Origin: JAJPHU01 sp035553375
GTDB taxonomy: Bacteria > Planctomycetota > Planctomycetia > Gemmatales > Gemmataceae
DNA length: 64,000 nt
Direction: 5' to 3'
NCBI GenBank assembly: GCA_035553375.1
Contig: DATNCY010000332.1
Span: 62,001-126,000, forward strand
Each line of letters begins with the position of its first letter. Position 1 is the first letter of the stretch. A model generated the notes under the pieces. The model made no database searches and was not told where the DNA came from. It was given only the letters and a program-made list of their open reading frames with translations. Positions 17,331 through 25,924 of this stretch are shown one piece after another. A program made the translations under genes and the position numbers.

Positions 17331-17381
17331 TTTCGGATTTCGTTTTTTTGCGATTCTTTCGGATTTCGGATTTCGGATTTG
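17254..17381. repeat. Palindromic repeat of ATCCGAAATCC type
   Basis: Left part has AAATCCGAAATCCAAAATCC and the right part TTTCGGATTTCGGATTTCGG, roughly complementary. It encodes the C-terminal tail of DUF3754 paralog A and fills the gap to paralog B. Confidence 0.8.
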
Positions 17382-17394
17382 AATGGAGGAGTCC

Positions 17395-18612
17395 ATGGCT
17401 GAGTACAAAGACCGCGAACACTTCATTCCGCTGCGCAAGAGCGACCTGATTGAGTTGCTGAGCAAGGATAAGAAACTGTCGGCCGCCGAACGCGAGCCGT
17501 TCCGTCAGTTTTGCATCCTCGTGTCGGCGGTGTTCCACTTCGAGTATCTCAAGGAACTGGAGGCACTCAAGGACGCCTACGCCGCCTTCGATCCGGATAC
17601 CGACACCAAATCGCTGCGCCCGGTCTCCGGCGCGGAACGAGATAAGGACGAAGAACGGCTATTCGAGAAGTTCACCGCGCTGATGGGACGAGCCAATTTC
17701 AAGCGTTTGGCCCGCGAGGAGATGCGGCAGGCACTCCAAGAAGTCGCCACCGTCGCCGGCGTTCAAACACAAGTTGATTTGAACATGTTTATTCGTTTGA
17801 ATGTTTTCGTTCGCGGCGATGTCATGGGCAAGATCCATCGCCGTTCGTGGAAAAAGTTGTGGCGCAAGGAAGAAATCCACATTCCGCTGTACCAGCGTCT
17901 GGTATTGATCGTGCGACTCAAGCCGCACAAGCGGCTGGATCGAGACATCGACACCTCGCGGGTGTATCTGAAGGTTTTCAAGGACATCCCCAAGGTGGAT
18001 CAAGACATGCTGCTGCCGGGCGCGCGTGTGCGTTTCAGCCGGCTGGATCAGGCGCTGATAATCTATCCTCTGGCGGCGGGCATCGGTTTGACGCTTTACA
18101 ACATCGGTGCCAGCATCAAGGAATCAAGCCTAGCCGCCGCAGGCAGCTTGCTCACCTGGGGACTCGCCGGCGCGGTCGGCGGCTACGGCTACAAGTCGTA
18201 CCATAGTTATCAGGTCAAGAAGCAGGATTATAGTTTGAAGCTGACCAAGAGCCTGTATTACAAGAGTCTTGATAACAACACCGGCGTCCTTATGCGTCTG
18301 CTCGATGAGGCCGAGGAGCAAGAGTGCCGCGAGACATTCCTGGCCTACTTCTGTCTATGGAAGTATGCGCCGCCGGAGGGCTGGACGGCGGAGCAACTCG
18401 ACGATTACGTCGAGCTATATCTGGAGGGCAACGCTAACCTGAAAGTCGATTTCGAGATTGGCGATGCCCTGGCCAAGCTGGAACGCTTGAAGATCGTGCG
18501 GAAGGTTGGTGACATCTATCATGCGGAGCCGCTCGACAAGGCGCTGAAGATGCTCGATTGGACGTGGGATAACTATTTCAAGTACAATACAGATTCATCT
18601 GAAGGAACATAA
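17395..18612 (+). CDS. DUF3754 (TMEM143-like) membrane protein, paralog B
   Basis: 405 residues from the ATG at 17395, which is preceded by GGAGGA at 17385-17390; the ATG at 17383 would overlap that site. It aligns along its length with paralog A: REHFIPLRKSDLIELLS, VYLKVFKDIPKVDQDMLLPG, two hydrophobic segments (LIIYPLAAGIGLTLYNIG and the GSLLTWGLAGAVGGYGY region) and GVLMRLLDEAEEQEC. It retains a natural C-terminus (ALKMLDWTWDNYFKYN), so it is the better reference for the family. Tandem duplication is the simple explanation for the pair. Confidence 0.88.
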   Translation: MAEYKDREHFIPLRKSDLIELLSKDKKLSAAEREPFRQFCILVSAVFHFEYLKELEALKDAYAAFDPDTDTKSLRPVSGAERDKDEERLFEKFTALMGRANFKRLAREEMRQALQEVATVAGVQTQVDLNMFIRLNVFVRGDVMGKIHRRSWKKLWRKEEIHIPLYQRLVLIVRLKPHKRLDRDIDTSRVYLKVFKDIPKVDQDMLLPGARVRFSRLDQALIIYPLAAGIGLTLYNIGASIKESSLAAAGSLLTWGLAGAVGGYGYKSYHSYQVKKQDYSLKLTKSLYYKSLDNNTGVLMRLLDEAEEQECRETFLAYFCLWKYAPPEGWTAEQLDDYVELYLEGNANLKVDFEIGDALAKLERLKIVRKVGDIYHAEPLDKALKMLDWTWDNYFKYNTDSSEGT

Positions 18613-18660
18613 GTCCCTATCGCGTGAAACCGACAATCCGCAAATGACCGGCGAATTGTT

Positions 18661-18709
18661 CAAATGAGTGAACCAGGGAAAGAAAGATAATCCCCGGTTC
18701 GCTCATTTG
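18661..18709. terminator. Hairpin between convergent DUF3754 gene and PEP-CTERM fragment
   Basis: CAAATGAG...GAACC and GGTTC...CTCATTTG pair with a few mismatches around an AT-rich loop, then GTTG follows. It fits a shared terminator. Confidence 0.6.
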
Positions 18710-18722
18710 TTGCATCCGTTCG

Positions 18723-19143
18723 TCAAGAACGGAAGCGGCGAGTTTTAGCATAAAAGAAGGGAATGCCCAAGCCAGCAAGGAAAAGAGTAGAAGGTTCGGA
18801 GACGCCTTGCACCGGACCGAGGGTTCCTCTCGTTGCGTTACTCACGCTGACCGTGGCAAGGATATTTTGCTGCTGGCCAGTCGGAGGAACTAACGCTACC
18901 GAAGGAATCGTCACGGTGTAAGCATGTCCGTTCAGTGTTAGCGTGTTGGGTGAAGGAGCAAAGGAATTTGCCAAGGTCGAACCTGTCGCCGACAGAGTGC
19001 CGTCAACTGAGCCGGTGAAGGTCAAGGTTCCCGTGTCGTGTGTAGTATTGCCCGTGATACTGAGTTTCAGGGTGTAAGTCGAATTGTTCGGATCGAAGGT
19101 GGCGGGCGAAGTTGATGAACTGGATGTAGCGTACCGGCTTGCT
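18723..19143 (-). pseudogene. C-terminal fragment of a PEP-CTERM surface protein
   Basis: The open frame has Ser/Thr-rich beta-type sequence (SSSTSPATFDPNNSTYTLKL... GNTTHDTGTLTFTGSVDG) and ends SEPSTLFLAGLGIPFFYAKT followed by RRFRS, the pattern of a PEP-CTERM sorting signal: PEP-like motif, hydrophobic helix and basic end. No start codon precedes it: the frame runs into a palindromic repeat at 19144-19211 and a stop. I read it as the 3' end of a truncated gene. Confidence 0.55.
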
Positions 19144-19211
19144 GTGTAGCCGCGACACGCCGCTTGGCGTTTCGCGTAAAACCCGCGCTCCGCTGCGCGT
19201 CGCGGCTACAC
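19144..19211. repeat. Palindrome of GTGTAGCCGCGAC type, copy 1
   Basis: GTGTAGCCGCGAC and GTCGCGGCTACAC close a 68-nt element. Its right half (CCCGCGCTCCGCTGCGCG and on) recurs at 32418-32452. It sits at the breakpoint of the PEP-CTERM fragment. Confidence 0.8.
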
Positions 19212-19245
19212 GAAATTATTCTTGGACAGCTCTTACGTTTGACGT

Positions 19246-19518
19246 TCATCCGCCGGCGTCCGCCGACAGCAGCAGCAAGCGAGCGTCATTCGGCAGCGTC
19301 TCGGTGAGGTCGGTGACGAAGTGTTTGCCATCCAGCGATAGCAGATAGTGCGGCACCAGCCGGCCATCGGGCCGTCGCATGTCCGCCAGCGCCGGACAGG
19401 CAGCGACGATGGCGGCGAGCGCCTCGCCAACCGTGGCGGCGTTCACGCGCAATTCCGCCCGACCGGCGCGCATACGCGGCACTCCATAAAATTCCACAAT
19501 TACGCTCGGTATATTCAT
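19246..19518 (-). CDS. MoaD/ThiS-like sulfur carrier protein
   Basis: A 90-residue protein starting MNIPSVIVEFYGVPR and ending in Asp-Ala-Gly-Gly. A beta-grasp ubiquitin-like fold with a C-terminal GG is the mark of MoaD-type carriers, which deliver sulfur for molybdopterin after adenylation. The neighbours on the same strand are two moeA genes. A role in molybdopterin or in another sulfur-transfer pathway cannot be told apart from sequence. The codon before the ATG is TTG, an alternative start 3 nt upstream. Confidence 0.7.
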   Translation of the reverse strand: MNIPSVIVEFYGVPRMRAGRAELRVNAATVGEALAAIVAACPALADMRRPDGRLVPHYLLSLDGKHFVTDLTETLPNDARLLLLSADAGG

Positions 19519-19554
19519 CAATTCACGCCATCGTCTGACAAAAACACCGCTCGC

Positions 19555-21648
19555 TCATGCGCGCGGCTCGGAGGGATGGAACCCACGCTCCGTCAGCGCA
19601 CGGCGCGTCGCGGAGTCGGCCAGCAGAGCGATAAACGCCTGGACTGCGGGCCGATCGCGCCGCGCCTTGGGTATGACGAAATCGTATTCTTCCGCGCGCA
19701 GCGGCACGAAACCCAAGCCGTAAGCGTGGGCCACCGGCTCAATCGCTACACCCCAATCGGCGCGCCCCTGTACGACGGCGGCGGCAACGGCGTTATGCGA
19801 GCGTGCCTCCGTGAGGTACCCGGCGGGGCGCGCCGTGCCGAGCAGACCATCGATCAAAATGCGCGTTCCACTACCGCGATTGCGATTGACCAGCGCGCAT
19901 CCCGCATCGCCCAGCGCAGCCGCCACCGCGCCGGCCGCGTCGCGGCCCTCAAAGCGCGTATCCCCATGCCGAAAGACAATGCCCTGCGTCCGTCCGTAGC
20001 CGGGCAGCAGTTCCACGGTATCGCTGAGAAACGGCCAATTGTACGTATCGGTTTGCGGATCGAGCAAATGGATGCCCGCCAGATCGCATTCGCCGCGCTT
20101 GGCCGCTTCCAGACCGCCAGTGCTACCCACCGCCAACACCTTACTCGTCACACCCCGGCCATGCAGTTCGCCGAGCAAATAATCCAGTCCCGTGCAATGA
20201 CTGCCGATCACCACCAAATCGGCCGGCTGAATATCAGCGTCGAGCAAATGCACGGAGACGATGCTGTCGCGTTCGAGATACTCGCGCTGTCGCGGGATAA
20301 TGACGAAGCCATCCGCGCGGCCGAACGCCGTCACCGAACCGGAGCCTTTGCCCATAGGGTAAGCGATGTATTTCATCGTAGAGGAAGAATATTTCACCGC
20401 GGAGAACGCAGAGAGCGCAGAGTAAGGCAAAAGAGAAGTCTCAGGGATGCTTGCGGCAATTGTATTTGCTTTCGCTTCATTATTGGTTTTGTCTTTCTCT
20501 GCGCTCTCTGCGTTCTCCGCGGTGAAATATTCGACTAACCCAACCAGCAAATACTCGGTGCGACCACGCTCGGAGTTGACGCGCAACGGCAGACGCGCCG
20601 GCACGATGCCGGCCGATCGCTCGCGGCGTCCGGCCATCTGTTGCAATACCGGCGCGAGAAATTCGTGGAATGTAAAGATCGCTGAAGTAGGAAACCCCGG
20701 CAAGACCGCGACGGGGATCGGCCGCCGCTCCTCGCGTTGGACGACGGCGAGACAAAGAGGCTTGCCCGGTTTGAGCGCGACACCGTGCGCCACGATGCCC
20801 GGCGACCCCAAATCGGCCACGGCACGATACGACACATCGCCCGCCCCCTTGGACGTGCCGCCCGAGAGGAGGATGGCATCGTACACGAGCGATCGTTGCA
20901 GTACTTCCATGAGCCGCGCGCGATCGTCGGGCACAATGCCCAGCGGCACCGGCTCGCAGCCCAACTCGCGCACCGCATCGGCGAGAACCGTGGCGTTGCT
21001 GTCGAAGATCATGCCCGGCTTCATCGCCGCGCCGGGCGCGATCAACTCATCGCCGGTCGAAAGAATGGCTACGCGCGGCCGGCGGACCACGGACACTTGC
21101 GCGATCCCCAGCGCCGCCAGCACGCCGGTTTCGCGTGAGGTCAAGTGCTGGCCGCGGCGCAACACCACTTCACCCTGGCCGATGTCGGTGCCGGCAAAGG
21201 TGAGGTTCGCCCCCGGCGCGACCGGCCGCGTCAGCAGCAGTTGCTCGTCGCGCACGTCGGTGTATTCGATCATCACGACCGCATCGGCCCCGCGCGGCAG
21301 CATGGCTCCGGTAGCGATAGCGGTCGCCGTGCCGGACGCCACACTCACACGCGGAGCGATGCCGGTCGCCAAGGTTTCGTCGTTGAGACGCAGCGCGCGC
21401 GGTCGATCCTCGCTGGCACCGAAGGTGTCGGCAGCCTGGACCGCGAAGCCGTCCACGTTGGAGCGATCGAAGTTCGGCACATCCAGCGGCGCGACGACCT
21501 CCGCAGCCAACACGCGGCCGAGCGCCTCGGACAACGGCACGATCTCCGCCTCCAGAGGTCGCAAATCGAGCGCGGCGCGAAAACGGCGTTCGGCCTCGTC
21601 GCGGTCGATCACGTCCAAAAACTGTTGTTGACGCAGCGCATCGTTCAT
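19555..21648 (-). CDS. MoeA fused to a PBP-like molybdate/pterin-binding domain
   Basis: Residues 1-370 are a MoeA-type molybdenum insertase (NFDRSNVDGFAV, ILSTGDEL, LSGGTSKGAGD, LPGFPTSAIFTFHEF). Residues of about 460-697 are a LysR-substrate/PBP-like domain (GSHCTGLDYLLGE, NRNRGSGTRILID, WGVAIEPVA), a known fusion in archaea and some bacteria. Between them, residues of about 373-421 (YFTAENAESAEKDK... SAFSAVKYS) are encoded by a 36-bp inverted repeat plus its loop, an in-frame insertion in the MoeA C-terminal part. The start overlaps the stop of the upstream moeA by 4 nt, so they are translationally coupled. Confidence 0.88.
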   Translation of the reverse strand: MNDALRQQQFLDVIDRDEAERRFRAALDLRPLEAEIVPLSEALGRVLAAEVVAPLDVPNFDRSNVDGFAVQAADTFGASEDRPRALRLNDETLATGIAPRVSVASGTATAIATGAMLPRGADAVVMIEYTDVRDEQLLLTRPVAPGANLTFAGTDIGQGEVVLRRGQHLTSRETGVLAALGIAQVSVVRRPRVAILSTGDELIAPGAAMKPGMIFDSNATVLADAVRELGCEPVPLGIVPDDRARLMEVLQRSLVYDAILLSGGTSKGAGDVSYRAVADLGSPGIVAHGVALKPGKPLCLAVVQREERRPIPVAVLPGFPTSAIFTFHEFLAPVLQQMAGRRERSAGIVPARLPLRVNSERGRTEYLLVGLVEYFTAENAESAEKDKTNNEAKANTIAASIPETSLLPYSALSAFSAVKYSSSTMKYIAYPMGKGSGSVTAFGRADGFVIIPRQREYLERDSIVSVHLLDADIQPADLVVIGSHCTGLDYLLGELHGRGVTSKVLAVGSTGGLEAAKRGECDLAGIHLLDPQTDTYNWPFLSDTVELLPGYGRTQGIVFRHGDTRFEGRDAAGAVAAALGDAGCALVNRNRGSGTRILIDGLLGTARPAGYLTEARSHNAVAAAVVQGRADWGVAIEPVAHAYGLGFVPLRAEEYDFVIPKARRDRPAVQAFIALLADSATRRALTERGFHPSEPRA
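20387..20532. repeat. 36-bp perfect inverted repeat inside the MoeA fusion gene
   Basis: Arms 20387-20422 and 20497-20532 are exact complements (TTTCACCGCGGAGAACGCAG core), 74 nt apart. The frame stays open across both arms and loop, adding about 49 residues. Confidence 0.9.
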
Positions 21649-22883
21649 AGGGGATTGTCGTAGAGATACACCGTCACCGTCTCGCCCGCCGGATAGCCTT
21701 CGCTGTCGCGCGGCACGAGAAGAAAACCGTCAGATACCGTGGTCGTGCTTAACATCGATGCCCCGCTGATGGCCAACGGCTCGGCCCGTCCGTCGCGGAT
21801 GCGGACGCGCACATAATCCACTCGGCCCACAGCGGAAGAGACTTTCGTATTAAGCGATAAAAATACTCTTTTATACGGTAATTCCGGCGGGCGCCCGCCG
21901 AGTTTACGGATCGCTCGACTGGCGAACAGATCGTAGGCGCACAGGCACGATACCGGATTGCCCGGCAGTAGAAAGATCGGCCGACCATTGAGGAACCCAA
22001 CGCCCGTTGGACTGGCGGGACGCAGAGCGATGCCATGCACTGACAGCTCACCCATCTCCGCCAGCACCGTTGGCGCATGATCTTCCTGACCGACCGACGA
22101 TCCGCCCGACACGAGCAATACATCCGCTGTGCTGGAACGCATCGCCTCGCGCACCGCCTCACGGCGATCTGGGATCAGCGGCGCGATGCGCGGCTCGCCG
22201 CCGTCGCGCCGCACCAGAGCGGCCAGCATCACCGAGTTACTATCGACAATACGATAGCCTTCTGGTTTAGCGCCGACCGGCAGCAGTTCATCGCCGGTGA
22301 TGAGGATGTCAATGCGCGGCCGGCGAATCGTGGACACTTCGCCGACGCCGATCGAGGCGAGCAATCCAAGATCCTGCGGACGCAGTACACGGCCGATAGA
22401 CAGCACGGTGCGGCCCGGTTCGATGTCCTCGCCGCGTCGCCCGACGTGGCGGCCAGGCGATACCGGTTCGGTGACACGCAACATCCCCGCCTCTTCCTGA
22501 GCCACCTCGACGGGTACCACCGCATCGGTCCCCGACGGCACCGGCGCTCCCGTCATAATGCGCACGGCCTGTCCCGGCGAGACTCGTCCCAGGAAGGGGC
22601 GTCCCGGCAGCGCTTCACCGAGGACCTGCAATTCCAGCGGATTATACGATCCTGCACCGAACGTCTCTTCGGCGCGCACGGCATAACCGTCCATCGCGGC
22701 GCGATCGAACCCCGGCACGGCCACCTCCGCAATCACGTCCGCGCTCAGAACGCGGCCGCTCGCTTGCGGGACCGGCACCATCTCCGCCGGCAAGGGCCGC
22801 ACACGCTCATCGAGAAGGTGCATCACCGCCTCGACCTCGGCGCGATCCTGGAAGCCACGCATGCGCACATCGCGGGAACCCAT
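21645..22883 (-). CDS. moeA: Molybdopterin molybdenumtransferase MoeA
   Basis: Inserts the metal into adenylated molybdopterin. The 412-residue protein starts MGSRDVRMRGFQD at 22883 after AGGGAGAG. It has FDRAAMDGYAV, IMTGAPVPSGTDAVV, ITGDELLPVG, VSGGSSVGQEDH and LPGNPVSCLCAYDLF. A second MoeA domain follows in the overlapping downstream gene; in organisms that handle both molybdenum and tungsten, two MoeA types are common, so one may favour each metal. The assignment of metals is inference. Confidence 0.93.
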   Translation of the reverse strand: MGSRDVRMRGFQDRAEVEAVMHLLDERVRPLPAEMVPVPQASGRVLSADVIAEVAVPGFDRAAMDGYAVRAEETFGAGSYNPLELQVLGEALPGRPFLGRVSPGQAVRIMTGAPVPSGTDAVVPVEVAQEEAGMLRVTEPVSPGRHVGRRGEDIEPGRTVLSIGRVLRPQDLGLLASIGVGEVSTIRRPRIDILITGDELLPVGAKPEGYRIVDSNSVMLAALVRRDGGEPRIAPLIPDRREAVREAMRSSTADVLLVSGGSSVGQEDHAPTVLAEMGELSVHGIALRPASPTGVGFLNGRPIFLLPGNPVSCLCAYDLFASRAIRKLGGRPPELPYKRVFLSLNTKVSSAVGRVDYVRVRIRDGRAEPLAISGASMLSTTTVSDGFLLVPRDSEGYPAGETVTVYLYDNPL

Positions 22884-22897
22884 CAGCAATCTCTCCC

Positions 22898-22968
22898 TGG
22901 CGAGCGGGGTTGCGTGAGTGCCCCGAGGGTTTTCCGCCCTCGGGGCGCTTACGCGACCCCGCTCGCCA
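22898..22968. repeat. Palindrome of CGCCCCGAG type, copy 1
   Basis: Imperfect arms with cores TGCCCCGAGGG and CCCTCGGGGCGC, flanked by GCGAGCGGGGT/ACCCCGCTCGC. A relative is at 44151-44223. It lies between divergent moeA and mobA. Confidence 0.8.
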
Positions 22969-23020
22969 AGTAATAATAACAGAGCGTGGACAAATCCACC
23001 TAAGAATCGAGGTTTCCCTC

Positions 23021-23635
23021 ATGGTGCGTATCGGCGGCGTGGTTCTCTGCGGCGGTCAATCCAGCCGCATGGGACGGCCGAAAGCCTGGCTGCCTTTCGG
23101 CGACGAATTGATGCTGCCGCGCGTCGTCCGTCTGCTCGGTGAAGTCGTGACACCCATCGTTGTCGTCGCCGCTCCCGGTCAGGATGTGCCGCCGTTGCCG
23201 TCCGGCATCGACATTGTCCGCGATCCCGAACAGGGACGCGGCCCGCTCCAGGGATTGACCGCCGGACTAGAGGCTCTGCGCGGCCGAGCCGACGCCGCTT
23301 ATCTTTCCTCGTGCGATGTGCCCTTTCTGCAACCGGCCTTTGTGCGCCGACTCATCGAACTGCTCGGCGATCACGTCATCTGTGTGCCCGAAGTCGATGG
23401 GTATCGGCATCCGTTGGCGGCGGTCTATCGGCTGGAAGTCGCCGCCGTGGCGATGCGCTTGTTGGCGGAGAACCGTTTGCGGCCGGCGTTTCTCTTCGAG
23501 GAAGTCTCAACTCGCCTCGTCCAACCGCACGAATTGGCTGATGTGGACGCGACCTTTCAGACGCTCCGCAACCTCAATACGCCGGCCGAGTATGAGACGG
23601 CCCTACGCGATTTATTCCCACCGGAAGACCGATAA
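23021..23635 (+). CDS. mobA: Molybdenum cofactor guanylyltransferase
   Basis: Adds GMP to the molybdenum cofactor to give the dinucleotide form. The 204-residue protein has the nucleotidyltransferase start GGVVLCGGQSSRMGRPKAWL, LSSCDVPFL for the metal-binding Asp, and the end LRNLNTPAEYE that is typical of MobA. It is divergent from the moeA pair and about 50 nt upstream of fwdD. The dinucleotide cofactor is what FwdB/FwdD-type enzymes use, which fits the neighbourhood. Confidence 0.92.
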   Translation: MVRIGGVVLCGGQSSRMGRPKAWLPFGDELMLPRVVRLLGEVVTPIVVVAAPGQDVPPLPSGIDIVRDPEQGRGPLQGLTAGLEALRGRADAAYLSSCDVPFLQPAFVRRLIELLGDHVICVPEVDGYRHPLAAVYRLEVAAVAMRLLAENRLRPAFLFEEVSTRLVQPHELADVDATFQTLRNLNTPAEYETALRDLFPPEDR

Positions 23636-23687
23636 GATATAATGCGGGCGAACCTTCCGCGAACCGCACGGCGTTGAGCAAAGCAGC

Positions 23688-24029
23688 ATGGCTGAAATTT
23701 TCATCCTCATCCCTGGCCGCACCAGTCGCCAAGGCACCACCCTCAACGAGGGTAAATTTTCCACCGGCTACGTCGAGGAGACGAGTACCCTGTTCATGTG
23801 CCCCGACGACATGAAACGCCTGGGCCTGAGTGCCGGCGATCGAGTACGGTTGCGTTCGGAGCAAGGACAGATCGAGTTGCCGTGTCAGGCGGCCAAGGCG
23901 GGTGAAATGCCGGCGGGTATTCTCTTTCTGCCCTATGGCAACCTGTCCAGCCTGCTGATGAGCGGCGATACCTGCGGTACGGGAATGCCCAGCAGCAAAT
24001 GCTTTGATGTGGAACTGGAAAAAATTTAA
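23688..24029 (+). CDS. fwdD: Formylmethanofuran dehydrogenase subunit D (pterin-dinucleotide-binding)
   Basis: 113 residues of the molybdopterin dinucleotide-binding fold: FILIPGRTSRQGTTLNEGK, then a double-psi barrel with LSAGDRVRL, ending with the LPYGN and MSSCDT-like SGDTCGTGMPSSK block. In methanogens FwdD complements FwdB to hold the tungsten or molybdenum cofactor. The formyltransferase/hydrolase complex of methylotrophs does not, as far as I know, contain this subunit. Its presence therefore argues for a redox-type enzyme. Confidence 0.88.
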   Translation: MAEIFILIPGRTSRQGTTLNEGKFSTGYVEETSTLFMCPDDMKRLGLSAGDRVRLRSEQGQIELPCQAAKAGEMPAGILFLPYGNLSSLLMSGDTCGTGMPSSKCFDVELEKI

Positions 24030-24031
24030 GA

Positions 24032-24174
24032 TTTTCACCACGGAAAACACGGAAAACACGGAAAAATACAAGAAGAAAAATCAAAAACATAACCCGTAAT
24101 TTGTCTCCGGTACTGTCTCATTACTATTTGTTTTTTGTATTTTTCCGTGTTTTCCGTGTTTTCCGTGGTGAAAA
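24032..24174. repeat. 40-bp perfect inverted repeat between fwdD and fwdB
   Basis: Arms 24032-24071 and 24135-24174 (CACCACGGAAAACACGGAAA core) are exact complements with a 63-nt loop. It sits inside the fwd operon, where it could stall or protect mRNA between the two genes. Confidence 0.88.
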
Positions 24175-24187
24175 ATGGGGAGAGAAT

Positions 24188-25498
24188 ATGGCCGGGAGTG
24201 AACTCAAAGTCGTCAGCAACGCCACCTGCACCTTCTGCGGCTGCGTCTGCGATGACATGGAATTGACAGTCGAAGACAACCACATCACCAAGGCGAAGAA
24301 TGCCTGCGTGCTGGGCAAAGCGTGGTTTCTCAATCACCATATCGAGGATCGCCCCGTCGCCACCATCGCGGGTCAGCCCGCGACGCTCGAAGAGGGTATC
24401 GAACGCGCCGCTCAGATCCTCGCCAACGCGCGCTATCCGATCGTCTATGGTCTGTCGGACACGACCTGCGAGGCGCAGCGCGTGGCGGTGGGCATCGCCG
24501 ACCGCATCGGCGGTTGCGTCGATACGACCACGTCGGTTTGTCACGGTCCTTCCGGCATGGCCTTCCAGGGCGTCGGCGAGGTGACGTGTACACTCGGCGA
24601 AGTGAAGAATCGCGCCGATCTCGTCATCTTTTGGGGCAGCAATCCGGCCGAGTCGCATCCGCGTCACTGGGGACGCTACTCGACCATGCCCAAGGGTTTA
24701 TTTATCCCGGCGGGTCGCAAAGGTCGCACCGTCGTTCTCGTCGATGTCCGCAAGAGCAAGAGCGCCCCCGCCGCCGACATCTTCTTGCAGGTCAAGCCGC
24801 GCAAGGATTTCGAGGCGCTGTGGGCGCTGCGTGCCCTCGTCAAAGGCGTCGAACTGGACTCTTCCATCAGCGAGGAAACCGGCATCCCGCTGGAGCAGAT
24901 GAAGGATCTGGCCGAACGAATGAAGAAGTGTCAATTCGGCATTTTGTTCTTCGGTATGGGCTTGTCGATGACGCGCGGCCGGCATCTGAATGTTGAGGCG
25001 GCGTTATCGCTGGCGAGCGACCTCAATGCGTACACGCGCTTCTACGCGAAGCCGATGCGCGGTCACGGCAACGTCACCGGTGCCGACAACGTGGTCAGCT
25101 GGCAGACGGGCTATCCGTTCGGCGTGAACCTCGGCCGTGGTTATCCGCGTTTCAATCCCGGCGAGTTCACCACGTCCGATACGCTGGCGCGCGGCGAGGC
25201 CGACGCCGCTCTGATCGTCGCCTCCGATCCAATGGGCAATTTCTCCCAGCCGGCCCGCGAGCATTTGGCGAAGATTCCTTATGTCGCGCTCGATCCCAAG
25301 GAGACGGCGACGGTGCGCGGCGCGGCGGTGGCTTTCTGTACGGCCACCTATGGCATCAATGTCGCCGGCACCGTGTACCGCATGGACGATGTACCGATAC
25401 CGCTGCGTCCGGCCTTTGACTCGCCCTATCCCAGCGATGAAATGGTGCTGAAGAAAATCGAGAAGCGCGTGCGCGAACTGCAACGCGAACGGGTGTAG
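24188..25498 (+). CDS. fwdB: Formylmethanofuran dehydrogenase subunit B (catalytic)
   Basis: 436 residues from the ATG at 24188 (GGAGAG upstream; in-frame codons before it are repeat-derived). Four N-terminal cysteines C14-x2-C17-x3-C21-x18-C40 fit a 4Fe-4S cluster. The block TTTSVCHGPSG places Cys at residue 118 and His at 119, the positions I recall as metal ligand and active-site His in methanogen FwdB. FwdB reduces CO2 to formate or oxidises formate at the pterin site; in planctomycetes the direction is thought to be oxidation of C1 units bound to tetrahydromethanopterin. Subunit C and the formyltransferase gene are not in the window. Confidence 0.93.
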   Translation: MAGSELKVVSNATCTFCGCVCDDMELTVEDNHITKAKNACVLGKAWFLNHHIEDRPVATIAGQPATLEEGIERAAQILANARYPIVYGLSDTTCEAQRVAVGIADRIGGCVDTTTSVCHGPSGMAFQGVGEVTCTLGEVKNRADLVIFWGSNPAESHPRHWGRYSTMPKGLFIPAGRKGRTVVLVDVRKSKSAPAADIFLQVKPRKDFEALWALRALVKGVELDSSISEETGIPLEQMKDLAERMKKCQFGILFFGMGLSMTRGRHLNVEAALSLASDLNAYTRFYAKPMRGHGNVTGADNVVSWQTGYPFGVNLGRGYPRFNPGEFTTSDTLARGEADAALIVASDPMGNFSQPAREHLAKIPYVALDPKETATVRGAAVAFCTATYGINVAGTVYRMDDVPIPLRPAFDSPYPSDEMVLKKIEKRVRELQRERV

Positions 25499-25533
25499 GC
25501 TCACGGAGAGGAATCCCGATCAAGGAACTCATC

Positions 25534-25854
25534 ATGTCCGCGCAGGCTCTATCTCGTGAGTTCGATCTCTACGTTCCGCTCCACTACAATGATGGTACTC
25601 CAGTGGAAGACGCCAAACTCGCTCGCCTCCGCCAGTGTCTCGTCGATCGCTTCGGGGGTCTGCTGGATACACGCCAGCGCGGTGCAGGCCAGTGGAAGGT
25701 CGGTGCTGTCACTTTCCACGATGAAATTGTTATCTACCGTCTTCTCGCCACGGAGGATGCCATCCCATTCTTCAAGGAGCTAAAAGAGGAGATGAAGCGC
25801 GAATTCCAGCAGGAAGATGTCTTGATTGTGGTACGTAAAATCACGATCCTGTAG
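25534..25854 (+). CDS. Small conserved protein of unknown function in the fwd cluster
   Basis: 106 residues, start ATG 25534, 35 nt after fwdB. It reads FDLYVPLHYNDGTPVEDAKL, LVDRFGGLLDTRQRGAGQWK, VTFHDEIVIYRLL and ends EDVLIVVRKITIL. I have seen similar 100-residue proteins in many bacteria without a known role. No membrane segment or metal motif is visible. Confidence 0.75.
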   Translation: MSAQALSREFDLYVPLHYNDGTPVEDAKLARLRQCLVDRFGGLLDTRQRGAGQWKVGAVTFHDEIVIYRLLATEDAIPFFKELKEEMKREFQQEDVLIVVRKITIL

Positions 25855-25924
25855 GCACCTTGATGCCGCTGAATCAGTGACGGCATGGAAGGCGTATCAA
25901 TTACTCTCAGCAAGGATGACAGAA

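Noticed and set aside
18723..19025. Complete 100-residue secreted protein
   Set aside because: The apparent start is a TTG within a continuous upstream frame; the N-terminus is missing, so it is treated as a fragment.
24101..24187. Longer N-terminus for FwdB
   Set aside because: The extra residues come from the right arm of the palindrome at 24135-24174; the ATG at 24188 has its own ribosome site and fits the family start.
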